Origin: DATHSN01 sp035464115
GTDB taxonomy: Bacteria; Actinomycetota; Acidimicrobiia; Acidimicrobiales; SKKL01
DNA: 22,179 bases
Reading direction: 5' to 3'
Assembly (NCBI GenBank): GCA_035464115.1
Contig: DATHSN010000229.1
Location: forward strand, 1 to 22,179
Position 1 is the stretch's first letter; every line of letters begins with the position of its first letter. The position numbers were made by a program, and so were the translations under genes. The notes under the pieces are model-generated. The model ran no database searches and was not told where the DNA came from. It saw nothing but the letters and a program-made list of their open reading frames with translations. This document shows positions 10,801 through 16,784 of the stretch, one piece after another.

Positions 10801-11576
10801 TGTGGATCGTCGGCGGCGACGGATGGGCCTACGACATCGGCTTCGGTGGCCTCGACCACGTGCTCAGCAGCGGCCGTGACGTCAACGTGCTGGTGCTCGA
10901 CACCGAGGTGTACTCCAACACCGGCGGTCAGGCGTCGAAGTCGACGCCGCGCGGCGCGGTCGCCAAGTTCGCGGCGGCCGGCAAGCCCGGGGCGAAGAAG
11001 GACCTCGGCGCCATCGCCCGGGCCTACGGCAACGTCTACGTCGCCCAGATCGCCCTCGGCGGCTCCGACGTGCAGTCGGTGAAGGCGCTGCTCGAGGCCG
11101 ATGCGTGGCCCGGCCCGTCGCTCGTCATCGCCTACTCCACCTGCATCGCCCATGGCATCGACATGCGCACCTCGATGTCGCACCAGCGCGACGCGGTCCG
11201 CAGCGGCTACTGGCCGCTGTACCGCTTCCAGCCGAGCGTCGAGCGGGGCACCCCGTTCCACCTCGACTCCAAGGCCCCGGTGCTCCCGGTGCGCGACTTC
11301 GCCATGGCCGAGACCCGCTTCTCCATGCTGGCCCGCACCGACCCGGCCCGCGCCGAGCAGCTGTTCACGCTCGCCCAGGCCGATGTCGACGAGCGCTGGC
11401 GCTACTACGAGCAGCTCGCCGGTCTCGATCGTGCGGTCCCCAGCGACAACCACGACGACGACGACCTGGTCGACGACACCGGCACCCCGGTGGCGCTCGG
11501 CGCCCGAGACCCCGAGTCCGCACCCGACGAGTCGGCGTCCGGGTCCGGGTCCGACCAGTCCGGAGGTGAGGCATGA
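7878..11576 (+). CDS. nifJ: Pyruvate:ferredoxin (flavodoxin) oxidoreductase
   Basis: Single-chain, 1232-residue enzyme that reversibly converts pyruvate and CoA to acetyl-CoA, CO2 and reduced ferredoxin or flavodoxin. The domains run in the standard order. First is the pyrimidine-side TPP domain (YPITPASSMGEMADAW), then the gamma-type domain (FGLGSDGTVGGAKSSVKIIG). Two 4Fe-4S motifs follow: CIDCGKCAIVCP from residue 693, and CTGCGICVDVCP from about 749, which ends in ARSKE. The C-terminal TPP domain begins with CSGCGETPYLK (about 822; its cysteines bind the proximal cluster). It continues through GNATGCSSIYGGNLPTTPWT to GDGWAYDIGFGG (about 980) and TEVYSNTGGQASKSTPRGA. All cluster ligands are present. 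The last 40 or so residues are an acidic, Ser/Gly-rich tail, a little beyond the usual length. The stop overlaps the next gene by 4 nt. This oxygen-sensitive enzyme suggests at least microaerobic or ferredoxin-linked metabolism. Confidence 0.98.
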   Translation: MARSRVCIDGNEAATLVAHRLSEVIALYPITPASSMGEMADAWSAAGRTNLWGTVPEIVEMQSEAGAAGALHGAVLRGALGTTFTASQGLLLMLPDMFKIAGELTPAVIHVAARSLATHALSIFGDHSDVMAARSTGWTMLASGSPQEAHDLALVAHAATLRSRVPVMHFFDGFRTSHEINSVELLDDDDLRALVDDDDILDLRGRALRPSAPSLRGSAQNPDVFFQAREACNPYHEAVPGVVAALLDQLAERTGRRYGLVDYHGDPDAERVIVLMGSGAGAAAEAVDVLRARGEKVGLVVVRLFRPFPTNALVAALPASARTVAVLDRTKEPGAPAEPLLADVTVALADAVGRGERDALPRLVGGRYGLSSKEFTPAMVAGVFAELALDAPRPRITVGIRDDVTHLSVDPVDDVVVPHAGVEAIFFGLGSDGTVGGAKSSVKIIGEHTPLHAQGYFVYDSRKSGSETVSHLRFGPDEIRSTYLVEQADFVGVHQASFLERDHVITRAARGATLFVNTPVPADEFWDSLTVEAQREIIDRELAVWVIDASQVARDVGMPGRINTVMQPCFFALSGVLPRDEAVAAIKDSIEHTYGKRGRTVVAMNHDAVDRALDELHRVEVPAEVTATRRRAPIVPADAPDFVQRVTARLLAGEGDLLPVSALPADGTFPTGTTKWEKRALAHEIPIWDPELCIDCGKCAIVCPHAAIRMKVVEPDALVGTPEGFKHKGFRSRDLPGHELIIQVAPDDCTGCGICVDVCPARSKEIAKHKAIDMLPADEHREVERERYDAFLALPELDRTLLAPDSVKGSQTREPLFEYSGACSGCGETPYLKLLSQLFGDRLTIGNATGCSSIYGGNLPTTPWTTNAAGQGPAWANSLFEDNAEFGLGLRLGLGVHTDEARRLLADLGGLVGDDLVSGLLADADAQGDAAAIAQRERVAELRRRLAGIIAEGGPDTAVARRLDSVADDLVRTSMWIVGGDGWAYDIGFGGLDHVLSSGRDVNVLVLDTEVYSNTGGQASKSTPRGAVAKFAAAGKPGAKKDLGAIARAYGNVYVAQIALGGSDVQSVKALLEADAWPGPSLVIAYSTCIAHGIDMRTSMSHQRDAVRSGYWPLYRFQPSVERGTPFHLDSKAPVLPVRDFAMAETRFSMLARTDPARAEQLFTLAQADVDERWRYYEQLAGLDRAVPSDNHDDDDLVDDTGTPVALGARDPESAPDESASGSGSDQSGGEA

Positions 11577-12580
11577 ACCCGCTGAGCTCCACCTGGCTCG
11601 GGCTCGACCTGCGGTCGCCCGTCGTGGCGTCGTCGGGCCCGTTCACCGGGCGCCTCGACACCCTGCTGCGACTCGAGGACGCCGGGGTCGGCGCGGTCGT
11701 GCTGCCGTCGCTGTTCGAGGAGCAGGTGGTCCACGACGCGCTCGCCCTCGACGCCACCCTCCTCGCCCCCGGCGAGGTGCACGGCGAGGCCAACGGCTAC
11801 TTCCCCGAGCTCGACGACTACAACACCGGCCCCGACCGCTACCTCACGCTGCTCGAGACCGCCCGGGAGCGCCTCGACATCCCCGTGATCGCCAGCCTCA
11901 ACGCCAACAGCAGCGGCGGGTGGATCCGCTTCGCCCACCTGCTCGAGCAGGCCGGCGCCCACGCCGTCGAGCTCAACATCTACGCCCCCATGCTCGACGG
12001 CGACCGCGACGCGGCCGGCATCGAGGACGAGGAGGTGGCGCTGGTGGCCGACGTGGCCGGCGCGCTGTCGATCCCGCTCGCCGTCAAGCTCGGCCCCTGG
12101 TACACGTCGTTCGGCCACGTGGCGCGTCGCATGGCCGGTGCCGGCGCGCGCGGCCTGGTGCTGTTCAACCGCTTCTACCAGCCCGATCTCGACCTCGAGA
12201 CGCTCGACGTCGAGCCCCGCATCGATCTCAGCGAGGCCTGGGAGCTGCGGCTGCCGCTGCGGTGGGTCGCGGCGCTGCACGGCCGCGTCGACGCCGGCCT
12301 GGCGGTCACCTCCGGCGTGCACGACGCGGCTGGCGTCGCCAAGGCGCTGCTGGTCGGGGCCGACGTGGCCATGATGACCTCGGCGCTCTTGCGCCGCGGG
12401 CCCGAGCACGTGGCCGTCGTCGAAGCCGACCTGCGGCGGTGGCTCGACGAGCACGAGTACGACTCGGTGGGCCAGCTGCGGGGCAGCATGAGCCAGCGCC
12501 ACACGCCCGACCCGACGGCCTACGAGCGGGCCCAGTACCTGCGCACCCTGGCCTCGTGGACGTCCACCGGCGCGGTGTGA
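11573..12580 (+). CDS. Dihydroorotate dehydrogenase-like flavoprotein paired with nifJ
   Basis: 335-residue TIM-barrel protein of the FMN-dependent dihydroorotate dehydrogenase superfamily. Family features are the N-terminal LGLDLRSPVVASSGPFT, IPVIASLNANSSGGW, the IPLAVKLGP strand with Lys172, and a late AVTSGVHDAAGVAKALLVGADVAM phosphate-binding region (AVTSGVHDAAG and LVGADVAM). The active-site loop, normally ELNxSCPN or similar, reads ELNIYAP (133-139). The Ser/Cys catalytic base of true dihydroorotate dehydrogenases is therefore missing. ATG 11573 overlaps the nifJ stop (ATGA), so translation is coupled. From general knowledge, this gene pair occurs in several phyla, and the product is usually annotated only as 'DHOD-like'. 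It is unlikely to be PyrD. A role as an electron-transfer or substrate-channelling partner of NifJ is inference. Confidence 0.9.
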   Translation: MNPLSSTWLGLDLRSPVVASSGPFTGRLDTLLRLEDAGVGAVVLPSLFEEQVVHDALALDATLLAPGEVHGEANGYFPELDDYNTGPDRYLTLLETARERLDIPVIASLNANSSGGWIRFAHLLEQAGAHAVELNIYAPMLDGDRDAAGIEDEEVALVADVAGALSIPLAVKLGPWYTSFGHVARRMAGAGARGLVLFNRFYQPDLDLETLDVEPRIDLSEAWELRLPLRWVAALHGRVDAGLAVTSGVHDAAGVAKALLVGADVAMMTSALLRRGPEHVAVVEADLRRWLDEHEYDSVGQLRGSMSQRHTPDPTAYERAQYLRTLASWTSTGAV

Positions 12581-12598
12581 GGCCCGATCAACAACACG

Positions 12599-12604
12599 TA
12601 CACT
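12599..12604 (+). promoter_or_regulatory. -10 hexamer TACACT, leaderless start of the zinc-ribbon gene
   Basis: TACACT matches TANNNT and is followed by exactly 7 nt before the GTG at 12612. The 31-nt gap after the dihydroorotate-dehydrogenase-like gene is also AT-richer than its surroundings. No Shine-Dalgarno sequence is present. A leaderless mRNA, made separately from the nifJ transcript, is the best reading. Confidence 0.55.
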
Positions 12605-12611
12605 CTCATTC

Positions 12612-12902
12612 GTGAATTGTCCGATTGATGAGACCACCCTGGTGATCTCGAGCCGCGACGGCATCGAGATCGACTACTGCCCGCAGTGCCGCGGGGTGTG
12701 GCTCGACCGGGGCGAGCTCGACAAGATCATCGAGCGGTCGGCGCCGGCGGTGGCGCCGGTGGCGCCCGTCGCCGCCCCGCCCCGCCGCGACGACCGCTAC
12801 GACGATCGACCCCGCTACGACGACGACCGCCGCTACGACGAGCGGTCGCACAAGAAGCGCCGGCGAGCCTCGTTCCTCGAGGACCTCTTCGACTTCGACT
12901 GA
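12612..12902 (+). CDS. Small TFIIB-type zinc-ribbon protein
   Basis: 96-residue protein with an N-terminal zf-TFIIB-like zinc ribbon. The pattern is NCPIDETTL, an ISSRDGIEIDYCPQC stretch, then RGVWLDRGELDKIIE. Zinc ligands visible are Cys3, Cys23 and Cys26 (approximate count). The second position of the first knuckle is Asp (CPID) instead of Cys, a substitution I recall as common in this family. Residues 50-85 are a repetitive Arg/Asp/Tyr-rich, probably disordered, segment (RYDDRPRYDDDRRYDE). It is followed by a basic KKRRR patch and a C-terminal FLEDLFDFD motif that may be a short binding helix. The start is GTG 12612, set by the -10 box 7 nt upstream. The function of the family is unknown; nucleic-acid or protein binding is likely. 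Confidence 0.85.
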   Translation: MNCPIDETTLVISSRDGIEIDYCPQCRGVWLDRGELDKIIERSAPAVAPVAPVAAPPRRDDRYDDRPRYDDDRRYDERSHKKRRRASFLEDLFDFD

Positions 12903-12951
12903 TCGCGTTCGACCGACCGTGCGGCGGTGGGGCGGCCCGACGGCGGGTCGC

Positions 12952-13554
12952 TCAGCGGCCGCCCAGCGAGTCGAGCGCCCGGCCCAGCGCGGCCAGCTCG
13001 TCGCCGGCCGTCGACAGGTCGGCCTCCACCAGCGCGAGGGCCGGATCGTCGACGGTGCCCCCCGTGGACACCGCGGCGGCGTGCACGACCGCCTCCTCGA
13101 GCCGCTGGTTGACGACGGCGAGGCGGTCGCGGGTGTCATCGACCGCGTCCCACACCCGCATGGTGGCCGCGTGCTGGGCGAGCAGGGCCTCGAGCGTGGC
13201 GCGCTCGGCGCTGGCGTCGCGCCCCGCGGCCTCCGCCGTCGACACGGCGCGGCGGGCGTCCTTCACCCGGGCGGTGACCGCGTCGGGCCGCAGGTCGGCG
13301 AGGGTGGCCTCGTGGGCGGCGGCGCGCTGGGCCAGCCCGTGGGCGGCGGCCACCCCGGCGTCGATCCGCGTGCCCAGCTCGTCGAGCCGGTCGCGCAGCG
13401 GACCGGCCGGGACGCGCCCGGCGATGCGCGCGAAGCGGTCGCGCGCGTCGAGCGCCTGGGCCACGGGCGGCCGCCACGCAGGCGGCACGCTGGCGACGTC
13501 GACGACGGGGGGCCGTGGGCCGGCGGGTTCGGTGGCGCGACGGCGGAACGGCAT
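12952..13554 (-). CDS. Alpha-helical, probably coiled-coil protein of unknown function
   Basis: 200-residue protein with no family I recognise. It opens with a basic MPFRRRATEP segment and a short proline-rich stretch. Residues about 35-195 are almost wholly Ala/Leu/Arg/Asp/Glu-rich helix with heptad-like spacing, for example RDRLDELGTRIDAGVAAAHG and AERATLEALLAQHAATMRVW. The second half again has NQRLEEAVVHAAAV. There is no signal peptide or membrane segment. The ATG at 13554 is preferred because a TACGCT hexamer lies 8 nt upstream on the minus strand, which suggests leaderless expression. It is convergent with the zinc-ribbon gene (49 nt between stops; no clear hairpin there) and divergent from the membrane-anchored protein gene. 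Real coding is supported by the third-position GC pattern and by the plausible N-terminus. Confidence 0.75.
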   Translation of the reverse strand: MPFRRRATEPAGPRPPVVDVASVPPAWRPPVAQALDARDRFARIAGRVPAGPLRDRLDELGTRIDAGVAAAHGLAQRAAAHEATLADLRPDAVTARVKDARRAVSTAEAAGRDASAERATLEALLAQHAATMRVWDAVDDTRDRLAVVNQRLEEAVVHAAAVSTGGTVDDPALALVEADLSTAGDELAALGRALDSLGGR

Positions 13555-13562
13555 CGTGACGA

Positions 13563-13568
13563 AGCGTA
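13563..13568 (-). promoter_or_regulatory. -10 hexamer TACGCT upstream of the helical-protein gene
   Basis: On the minus strand TACGCT (TANNNT) is followed by 8 nt (TCGTCACG) and the ATG at 13554, with no Shine-Dalgarno sequence. This is the third case in the window of a -10-like box within 6-8 nt of a start codon. Confidence 0.45.
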
Positions 13569-13623
13569 GGGCCGCCCGGCGGCGCGCGGCGATCCCGGAT
13601 CCCCGTCGCCGACCTGCCACGAT

Positions 13624-13635
13624 GGGGGATCCCCC
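13624..13635. repeat. Palindrome GGGGGATCCCCC in a divergent intergenic region
   Basis: A perfect 12-bp palindrome lies in the 118-nt gap between the helical-protein gene and the membrane-anchored protein gene. Related GGATCCCC and GGGGGATC strings occur about 25 nt on either side (near 13595 and 13657). It could be an operator cluster. A few 12-bp palindromes are expected by chance in a window this size, so support is weak. Confidence 0.25.
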
Positions 13636-13672
13636 CGATGTGGTCGGGGGCGGCCAGGGGGATCGTGGGGCC

Positions 13673-15028
13673 ATGACAACGACACGACGTGCCCGCAACG
13701 AGCTGACGCTGATGATCGGTGCCGTGGCGGTTTCCATCGCCCTGATCGGCGGGGTGATGTTCTTCCGTGACGACGACGGGCCCACCGAGGTCGACACCGA
13801 GGACGCCGCGTCCCAGGACGACGGCGAGGAGTCCGACGGCGAGACCGACCCCGACCCCGACACCGACGGCGAGGACGCAACCGGCTCCGGCGACGGCGAC
13901 TCCTCCGAGGACTCGACACCCCGTCCCGATCCGGCTCCGCTGGAGGTCTCCGGTGCGGCGACGGTGTTCGGCTCGTTCCCCGATGACGCCGACGGGTTCC
14001 GTCGGGCCGAGACGCTCGTCACCCACCTGCAGAACCGCTCGGTGGACGCCCAGTGGGTCGACAGCGCCCAGGTCGGGTCGCTGCGCGACGGGTTCGTCGT
14101 GGTCCTCGAGGCCGGGCACCCCACCACCGAGGACGCGGCCGCCCGGTGCTCCGAGCTCGGCTTGTTCATGACCGAGCAGTGCTTCGGCCGGGTCCTCTCC
14201 GACGATCCCGCCGACCAGGACACCACCGTGGCCCCCGGGGGCGACGTGTTCGCCACCTACGAGGTCCTCGGCGGGGCCAGCGTCGACGGCGGCGACGCCT
14301 GGCTGGTGCGGTCGTGCCGCACGTTCAGCCCGTCGGGTGCCCCCACCTCCGACCTGCACTACGTCCAGGTCGGCGACGCCATCCTCACCGTCGACGAGCG
14401 GGGCACTCGCCCCGGCGACCCGGTGGTGCTCCACGACTTGTTCTCCGACACCCGCTACGAGGGGCCCCGCCAGGGCGACGCCCTGCAGTTCATCGCCGAG
14501 GTGACGTCGCCCTCCGGCGAGACCCGCACCATCGAGATCAACAACACCATGTCGTGGATCCACACGGCCGTGCCGAACAGCGGCGCCGACTGCGACACCG
14601 TCACCCGCACCGAGGGCGGCGAGTCGGTCAACGACCCGGTCGCCCTCGTCTGCACGGTCGACCAGACCGACGAGCGCACCATCACCCGCTACGTGCTGAG
14701 CGGGGGCACGGTCCTCGAGGTGGTCACCGGGCCGGGCGAGCTGCAGAACCCCACCCCCGACGAGCCCCACACCGCCTACCTCACCGGTCAGTTCCTCGAG
14801 GCGCAGCTCACCGACCCGGCCCGCGAGACCGTGTGGACGCTGGCGTCCGCCGGCGAGTGGGAGCTCGGCGGCGAGGGCGAGTACCAGGGCCAGAGCGGGC
14901 AGCTGTCGGTGGCGGCCGACGAGTCGGTCATCGACCTCTCCTACAACGTCTTCTGGAACGCCGCCTGGATGGACTACGAGGACTACGAGCGGGGGATCAC
15001 CCCCTACCTGTCGGCCTGCCCCTTCTAG
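13673..15028 (+). CDS. Membrane-anchored protein with acidic linker and possible SPOR-like domain
   Basis: 451-residue protein, not assigned to a named family. Basic residues at the N-terminus (TTTRRARNE) precede one hydrophobic helix (about 11-31, LTLMIGAVAVSIALIGGVMF), so it is probably a single-pass protein with the C-terminus outside. Residues 33-90 are an extremely acidic Asp/Glu/Ser/Thr-rich linker. Residues about 95-165 (ATVFGSFPDDADGFRRAETL and then LRDGFVVVLEAGHPTTEDA) resemble a divergent SPOR fold, a domain that binds denuded peptidoglycan. The rest, to 451, is a Thr/Asp-rich beta-type region with several Cys that could form disulfides and ends in YLSACPF. The ATG at 13673 has AGGGGGA 10 nt upstream (13656-13662). 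In-frame sequence further upstream overlaps the divergent gene and lacks a convincing start. A cell-wall role is inference. Confidence 0.78.
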   Translation: MTTTRRARNELTLMIGAVAVSIALIGGVMFFRDDDGPTEVDTEDAASQDDGEESDGETDPDPDTDGEDATGSGDGDSSEDSTPRPDPAPLEVSGAATVFGSFPDDADGFRRAETLVTHLQNRSVDAQWVDSAQVGSLRDGFVVVLEAGHPTTEDAAARCSELGLFMTEQCFGRVLSDDPADQDTTVAPGGDVFATYEVLGGASVDGGDAWLVRSCRTFSPSGAPTSDLHYVQVGDAILTVDERGTRPGDPVVLHDLFSDTRYEGPRQGDALQFIAEVTSPSGETRTIEINNTMSWIHTAVPNSGADCDTVTRTEGGESVNDPVALVCTVDQTDERTITRYVLSGGTVLEVVTGPGELQNPTPDEPHTAYLTGQFLEAQLTDPARETVWTLASAGEWELGGEGEYQGQSGQLSVAADESVIDLSYNVFWNAAWMDYEDYERGITPYLSACPF

Positions 15029-15041
15029 CCCGACCGCATCG

Positions 15042-15062
15042 GGGCCCTGCTCGCCAGGGCCC
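15042..15062. terminator. Hairpin GGGCCCTG-CTCGC-CAGGGCCC
   Basis: Perfect 8-bp arms (15042-15049 and 15055-15062) around a 5-nt loop begin 13 nt after the stop of the membrane-anchored protein gene. This is a strong I-shaped hairpin with no U-tract. It is the first of two tandem hairpins between convergent genes. Confidence 0.65.
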
Positions 15063-15070
15063 GACCGACC

Positions 15071-15113
15071 AGCCCCCGGGGGCGGAGCGACACGCTCCGC
15101 TCACCCGGGGGCT
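15071..15113. terminator. Long two-tier hairpin between convergent genes
   Basis: Outer arms AGCCCCCGGG (15071-15080) and CCCGGGGGCT (15104-15113) are perfect 10-bp complements. Inside, GCGGAGCG (15082-15089) pairs perfectly with CGCTCCGC (15093-15100) around ACA. Only a 1/3-nt internal bulge separates the two tiers, giving 18 base pairs. It lies between the stop at 15028 (plus) and the Hsp70-like stop at 15207 (minus), so it could terminate both transcripts. The remaining 93 nt up to 15206 hold nothing I can identify. Confidence 0.7.
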
Positions 15114-15206
15114 GCTCGCGTCACCCGTCCGGCATGCGGCAGCGGTGGATCACGTCTGCGGGATTGGTCGCTGCCGCTCGGGCGGCGCCGGGCGATCCGG
15201 GTCGTC

Positions 15207-16718
15207 TCAGAGCAGGGCGAGGACGCTGAGCAGGACGCTGCCGACGACGATGAACGCGGCGAGGCCGAGCACCCAGGGTCGGATGCCCTCGTCGCCGGGA
15301 TCGACGGGTCGGGGCGTGGGCGCAGGCGTGCGGGTCGCCGCGGCCGGTGCGGCCGATGCGGCGACTGGAGGTGGCGTGCTCGGTGGGGGCGGGACCGCCG
15401 GGCGCACGGCGGGGGTGACCACGGTGGGGTCGAGGGTGGTGGGCGCAGGGGTGGGCGACAAGGCGGGCGCCGGGATCGGGGCGGTCGGTGGCCCAGACGG
15501 CGGTGCCGCGGCGACCGGAGTCGGCGCGGCCGGCGGGGGCGCAGCCGGTGGAGGTGGCGGGGTCGACGGCGGCGCGGAGACGACCGGAGTCGACGGCGGG
15601 GTCGACGGCGGGGTCGACGGCGGAGGCGGGACCGCCGGCGCAGGGGCCGACGCCGGCTTCGCCGCTGGCGCGACGAGTCGGTGGGCGTGCAGCGCGGCGC
15701 CGTTCGACACCACCATCTTCGGGTGGGTGTCGACCGCGACGGGCCGTCCGATCTCGTTCGACACCATCTCGGCCACCAGCGGGATCCGCGACGAGCCGCC
15801 CACCAGCACCACCGCGTCGAGATCCGAGGGCTCGAGCCCGGCGCCCCGCACCGCGGCGTCGACCGCCACCATCGAGTCGACCAGGGTCGGGCGGATGAGG
15901 TCCTCGAAGCCGGATCGGGTGAGGCGCACCTCGTGGAACGCGCCGCCGACGGTGCAGCCGATGGTGACCTCGGTGTCGGCCGACAGCGCCTCTTTGGCCA
16001 GGACGCACTCGGTGCGCAACATGAGCGCGTCGCGCTCGTGGGCCCGCAGCTCGTCGGCCACCGGCCCGAGCTCGCTCATGACCCAGGCGAGGATGGCGGC
16101 GTCGAAGTCCATGCCGCCCATGCGCTCGATGCCGTGGGCCGGACCGAGCAGCGAGAACTCGCCGCCCTGGTTCGCGACGACGGCGACGTCGAACGTGCCC
16201 CCACCGAGGTCGTAGACCAACAGCTTGGCGTCGTCGCTCACCCGGGCCTGGGCGGCGTAGTGGATCGCGGCCGCCACCGGCTCGGCCAACAGCTCGATGC
16301 CGGGTCGGCCGGCGAGCACGAAGGTCTGCTGCAACGCGTCGAGCTTGTAGCGACTCCACGAGGCCGGGTGGGTGACGACGATGGAGTCGGGTTCGCCGCC
16401 CTCGACCCGCGTCACCGTCTCGAGCACGTGCGACAGCAGGCGGGCGGTGAGCTGCTCGGCCGAGCGCGGCACCCCACCGAGGATGATCGGCGTCGTGTCG
16501 CCGAACCGGCGCTTGAAGCCCCGGGCGACGCGATCGGGCTCGCTACGGGCTCGACGCTCGGCCGCCTCACCGGCCACGGCGGTGCCGTCGCCGAGGAAGG
16601 CGACCACCGAGGGGATCGCTGAACGATGGGTCCCGAGCTGTACGTTTTGGGCGTGCCCGTCGCGGTACACGCCTGCGGCGGTGTAGGTGGTCCCGATGTC
16701 GATTCCGAGCGAGTACAC
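15207..16718 (-). CDS. Tail-anchored Hsp70-like ATPase without substrate-binding domain
   Basis: 503-residue protein. Residues 1-350 are an Hsp70/DnaK-type ATPase domain: phosphate-1 motif GIDIGTTYTA (5-14), Lys69 in the GFKRRFGD stretch, connect-1-like EPVAAAIHY (146-154), phosphate-2 VYDLGGGTFDVA (168-179) and adenosine motif VVLVGGSSRIPLV (303-315). All nucleotide-contact motifs are intact. The DnaK substrate-binding domain and lid are absent. Instead residues 355-475 are a Pro/Ala/Thr/Ser-rich linker, and residues 481-503 are a single hydrophobic helix that ends the protein. It is therefore a tail-anchored membrane protein with a cytosolic ATPase head. The GTG at 16718 has AAGGGGA (16730-16724) 5 nt upstream, which sets the start; frame upstream runs into the opposite-strand genes. 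It is divergent (66 nt) from the dynamin-like operon, so co-regulation is likely. It is not the housekeeping DnaK. Confidence 0.92.
   Translation of the reverse strand: MYSLGIDIGTTYTAAGVYRDGHAQNVQLGTHRSAIPSVVAFLGDGTAVAGEAAERRARSEPDRVARGFKRRFGDTTPIILGGVPRSAEQLTARLLSHVLETVTRVEGGEPDSIVVTHPASWSRYKLDALQQTFVLAGRPGIELLAEPVAAAIHYAAQARVSDDAKLLVYDLGGGTFDVAVVANQGGEFSLLGPAHGIERMGGMDFDAAILAWVMSELGPVADELRAHERDALMLRTECVLAKEALSADTEVTIGCTVGGAFHEVRLTRSGFEDLIRPTLVDSMVAVDAAVRGAGLEPSDLDAVVLVGGSSRIPLVAEMVSNEIGRPVAVDTHPKMVVSNGAALHAHRLVAPAAKPASAPAPAVPPPPSTPPSTPPSTPVVSAPPSTPPPPPAAPPPAAPTPVAAAPPSGPPTAPIPAPALSPTPAPTTLDPTVVTPAVRPAVPPPPSTPPPVAASAAPAAATRTPAPTPRPVDPGDEGIRPWVLGLAAFIVVGSVLLSVLALL
15589..15624 (-). repeat. 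Three tandem 12-bp repeats in the Hsp70-like linker
   Basis: GTCGACGGCGGG occurs at 15589-15600 and 15601-15612, with GTCGACGGCGGA at 15613-15624. On the coding strand the units encode PPST repeats near residues 366-377. Similar PPST units recur singly elsewhere in the linker. The length keeps the frame, so linker length can change by slippage or recombination. Confidence 0.85.
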
Positions 16719-16723
16719 GATGG

Positions 16724-16730
16724 TCCCCTT
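16724..16730 (-). promoter_or_regulatory. Ribosome binding site AAGGGGA of the Hsp70-like gene
   Basis: On the minus strand AAGGGGA sits 5 nt before the GTG at 16718 and decides that start. Further upstream, TACCAT (16762-16757) fits TANNNT and would give a leader of about 30 nt. No -35 element is evident. The opposite-strand gene starts at 16785, so the two promoters must share this 66-nt gap. Confidence 0.5.
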
Positions 16731-16784
16731 GCACGCTGCCGTCCGCAGGCCCGGCGATGGTACCGCCCGGCGTCTTCGTTGCCG

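Noticed and set aside
7797..11453. Minus-strand open frame of 1218 codons opposite nifJ
   Set aside because: It is a shadow of the GC-rich codon pattern of nifJ. Its translation is Gly/Val/His/Arg-rich with no domain, and the plus-strand NifJ match is decisive.
11573..12580. pyrD, the pyrimidine-pathway dihydroorotate dehydrogenase
   Set aside because: The catalytic Ser/Cys loop is replaced by ELNIYAP, and the gene is coupled to nifJ and not to pyrimidine genes.
12903..12951. Terminator between the convergent zinc-ribbon and helical-protein genes
   Set aside because: Only weak 4-5 bp complementary pieces (CGACC/GGTCG) are seen, which are expected in DNA of this composition.
12686..13672. 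N-terminal extension of the membrane-anchored protein gene
   Set aside because: It overlaps the zinc-ribbon gene and the minus-strand helical gene and reads as Arg/Ala/Ser-rich shadow. The ATG at 13673 starts right before a signal-anchor helix.
15207..16718. Housekeeping dnaK
   Set aside because: No substrate-binding domain, no grpE/dnaJ neighbours, and a membrane anchor instead.
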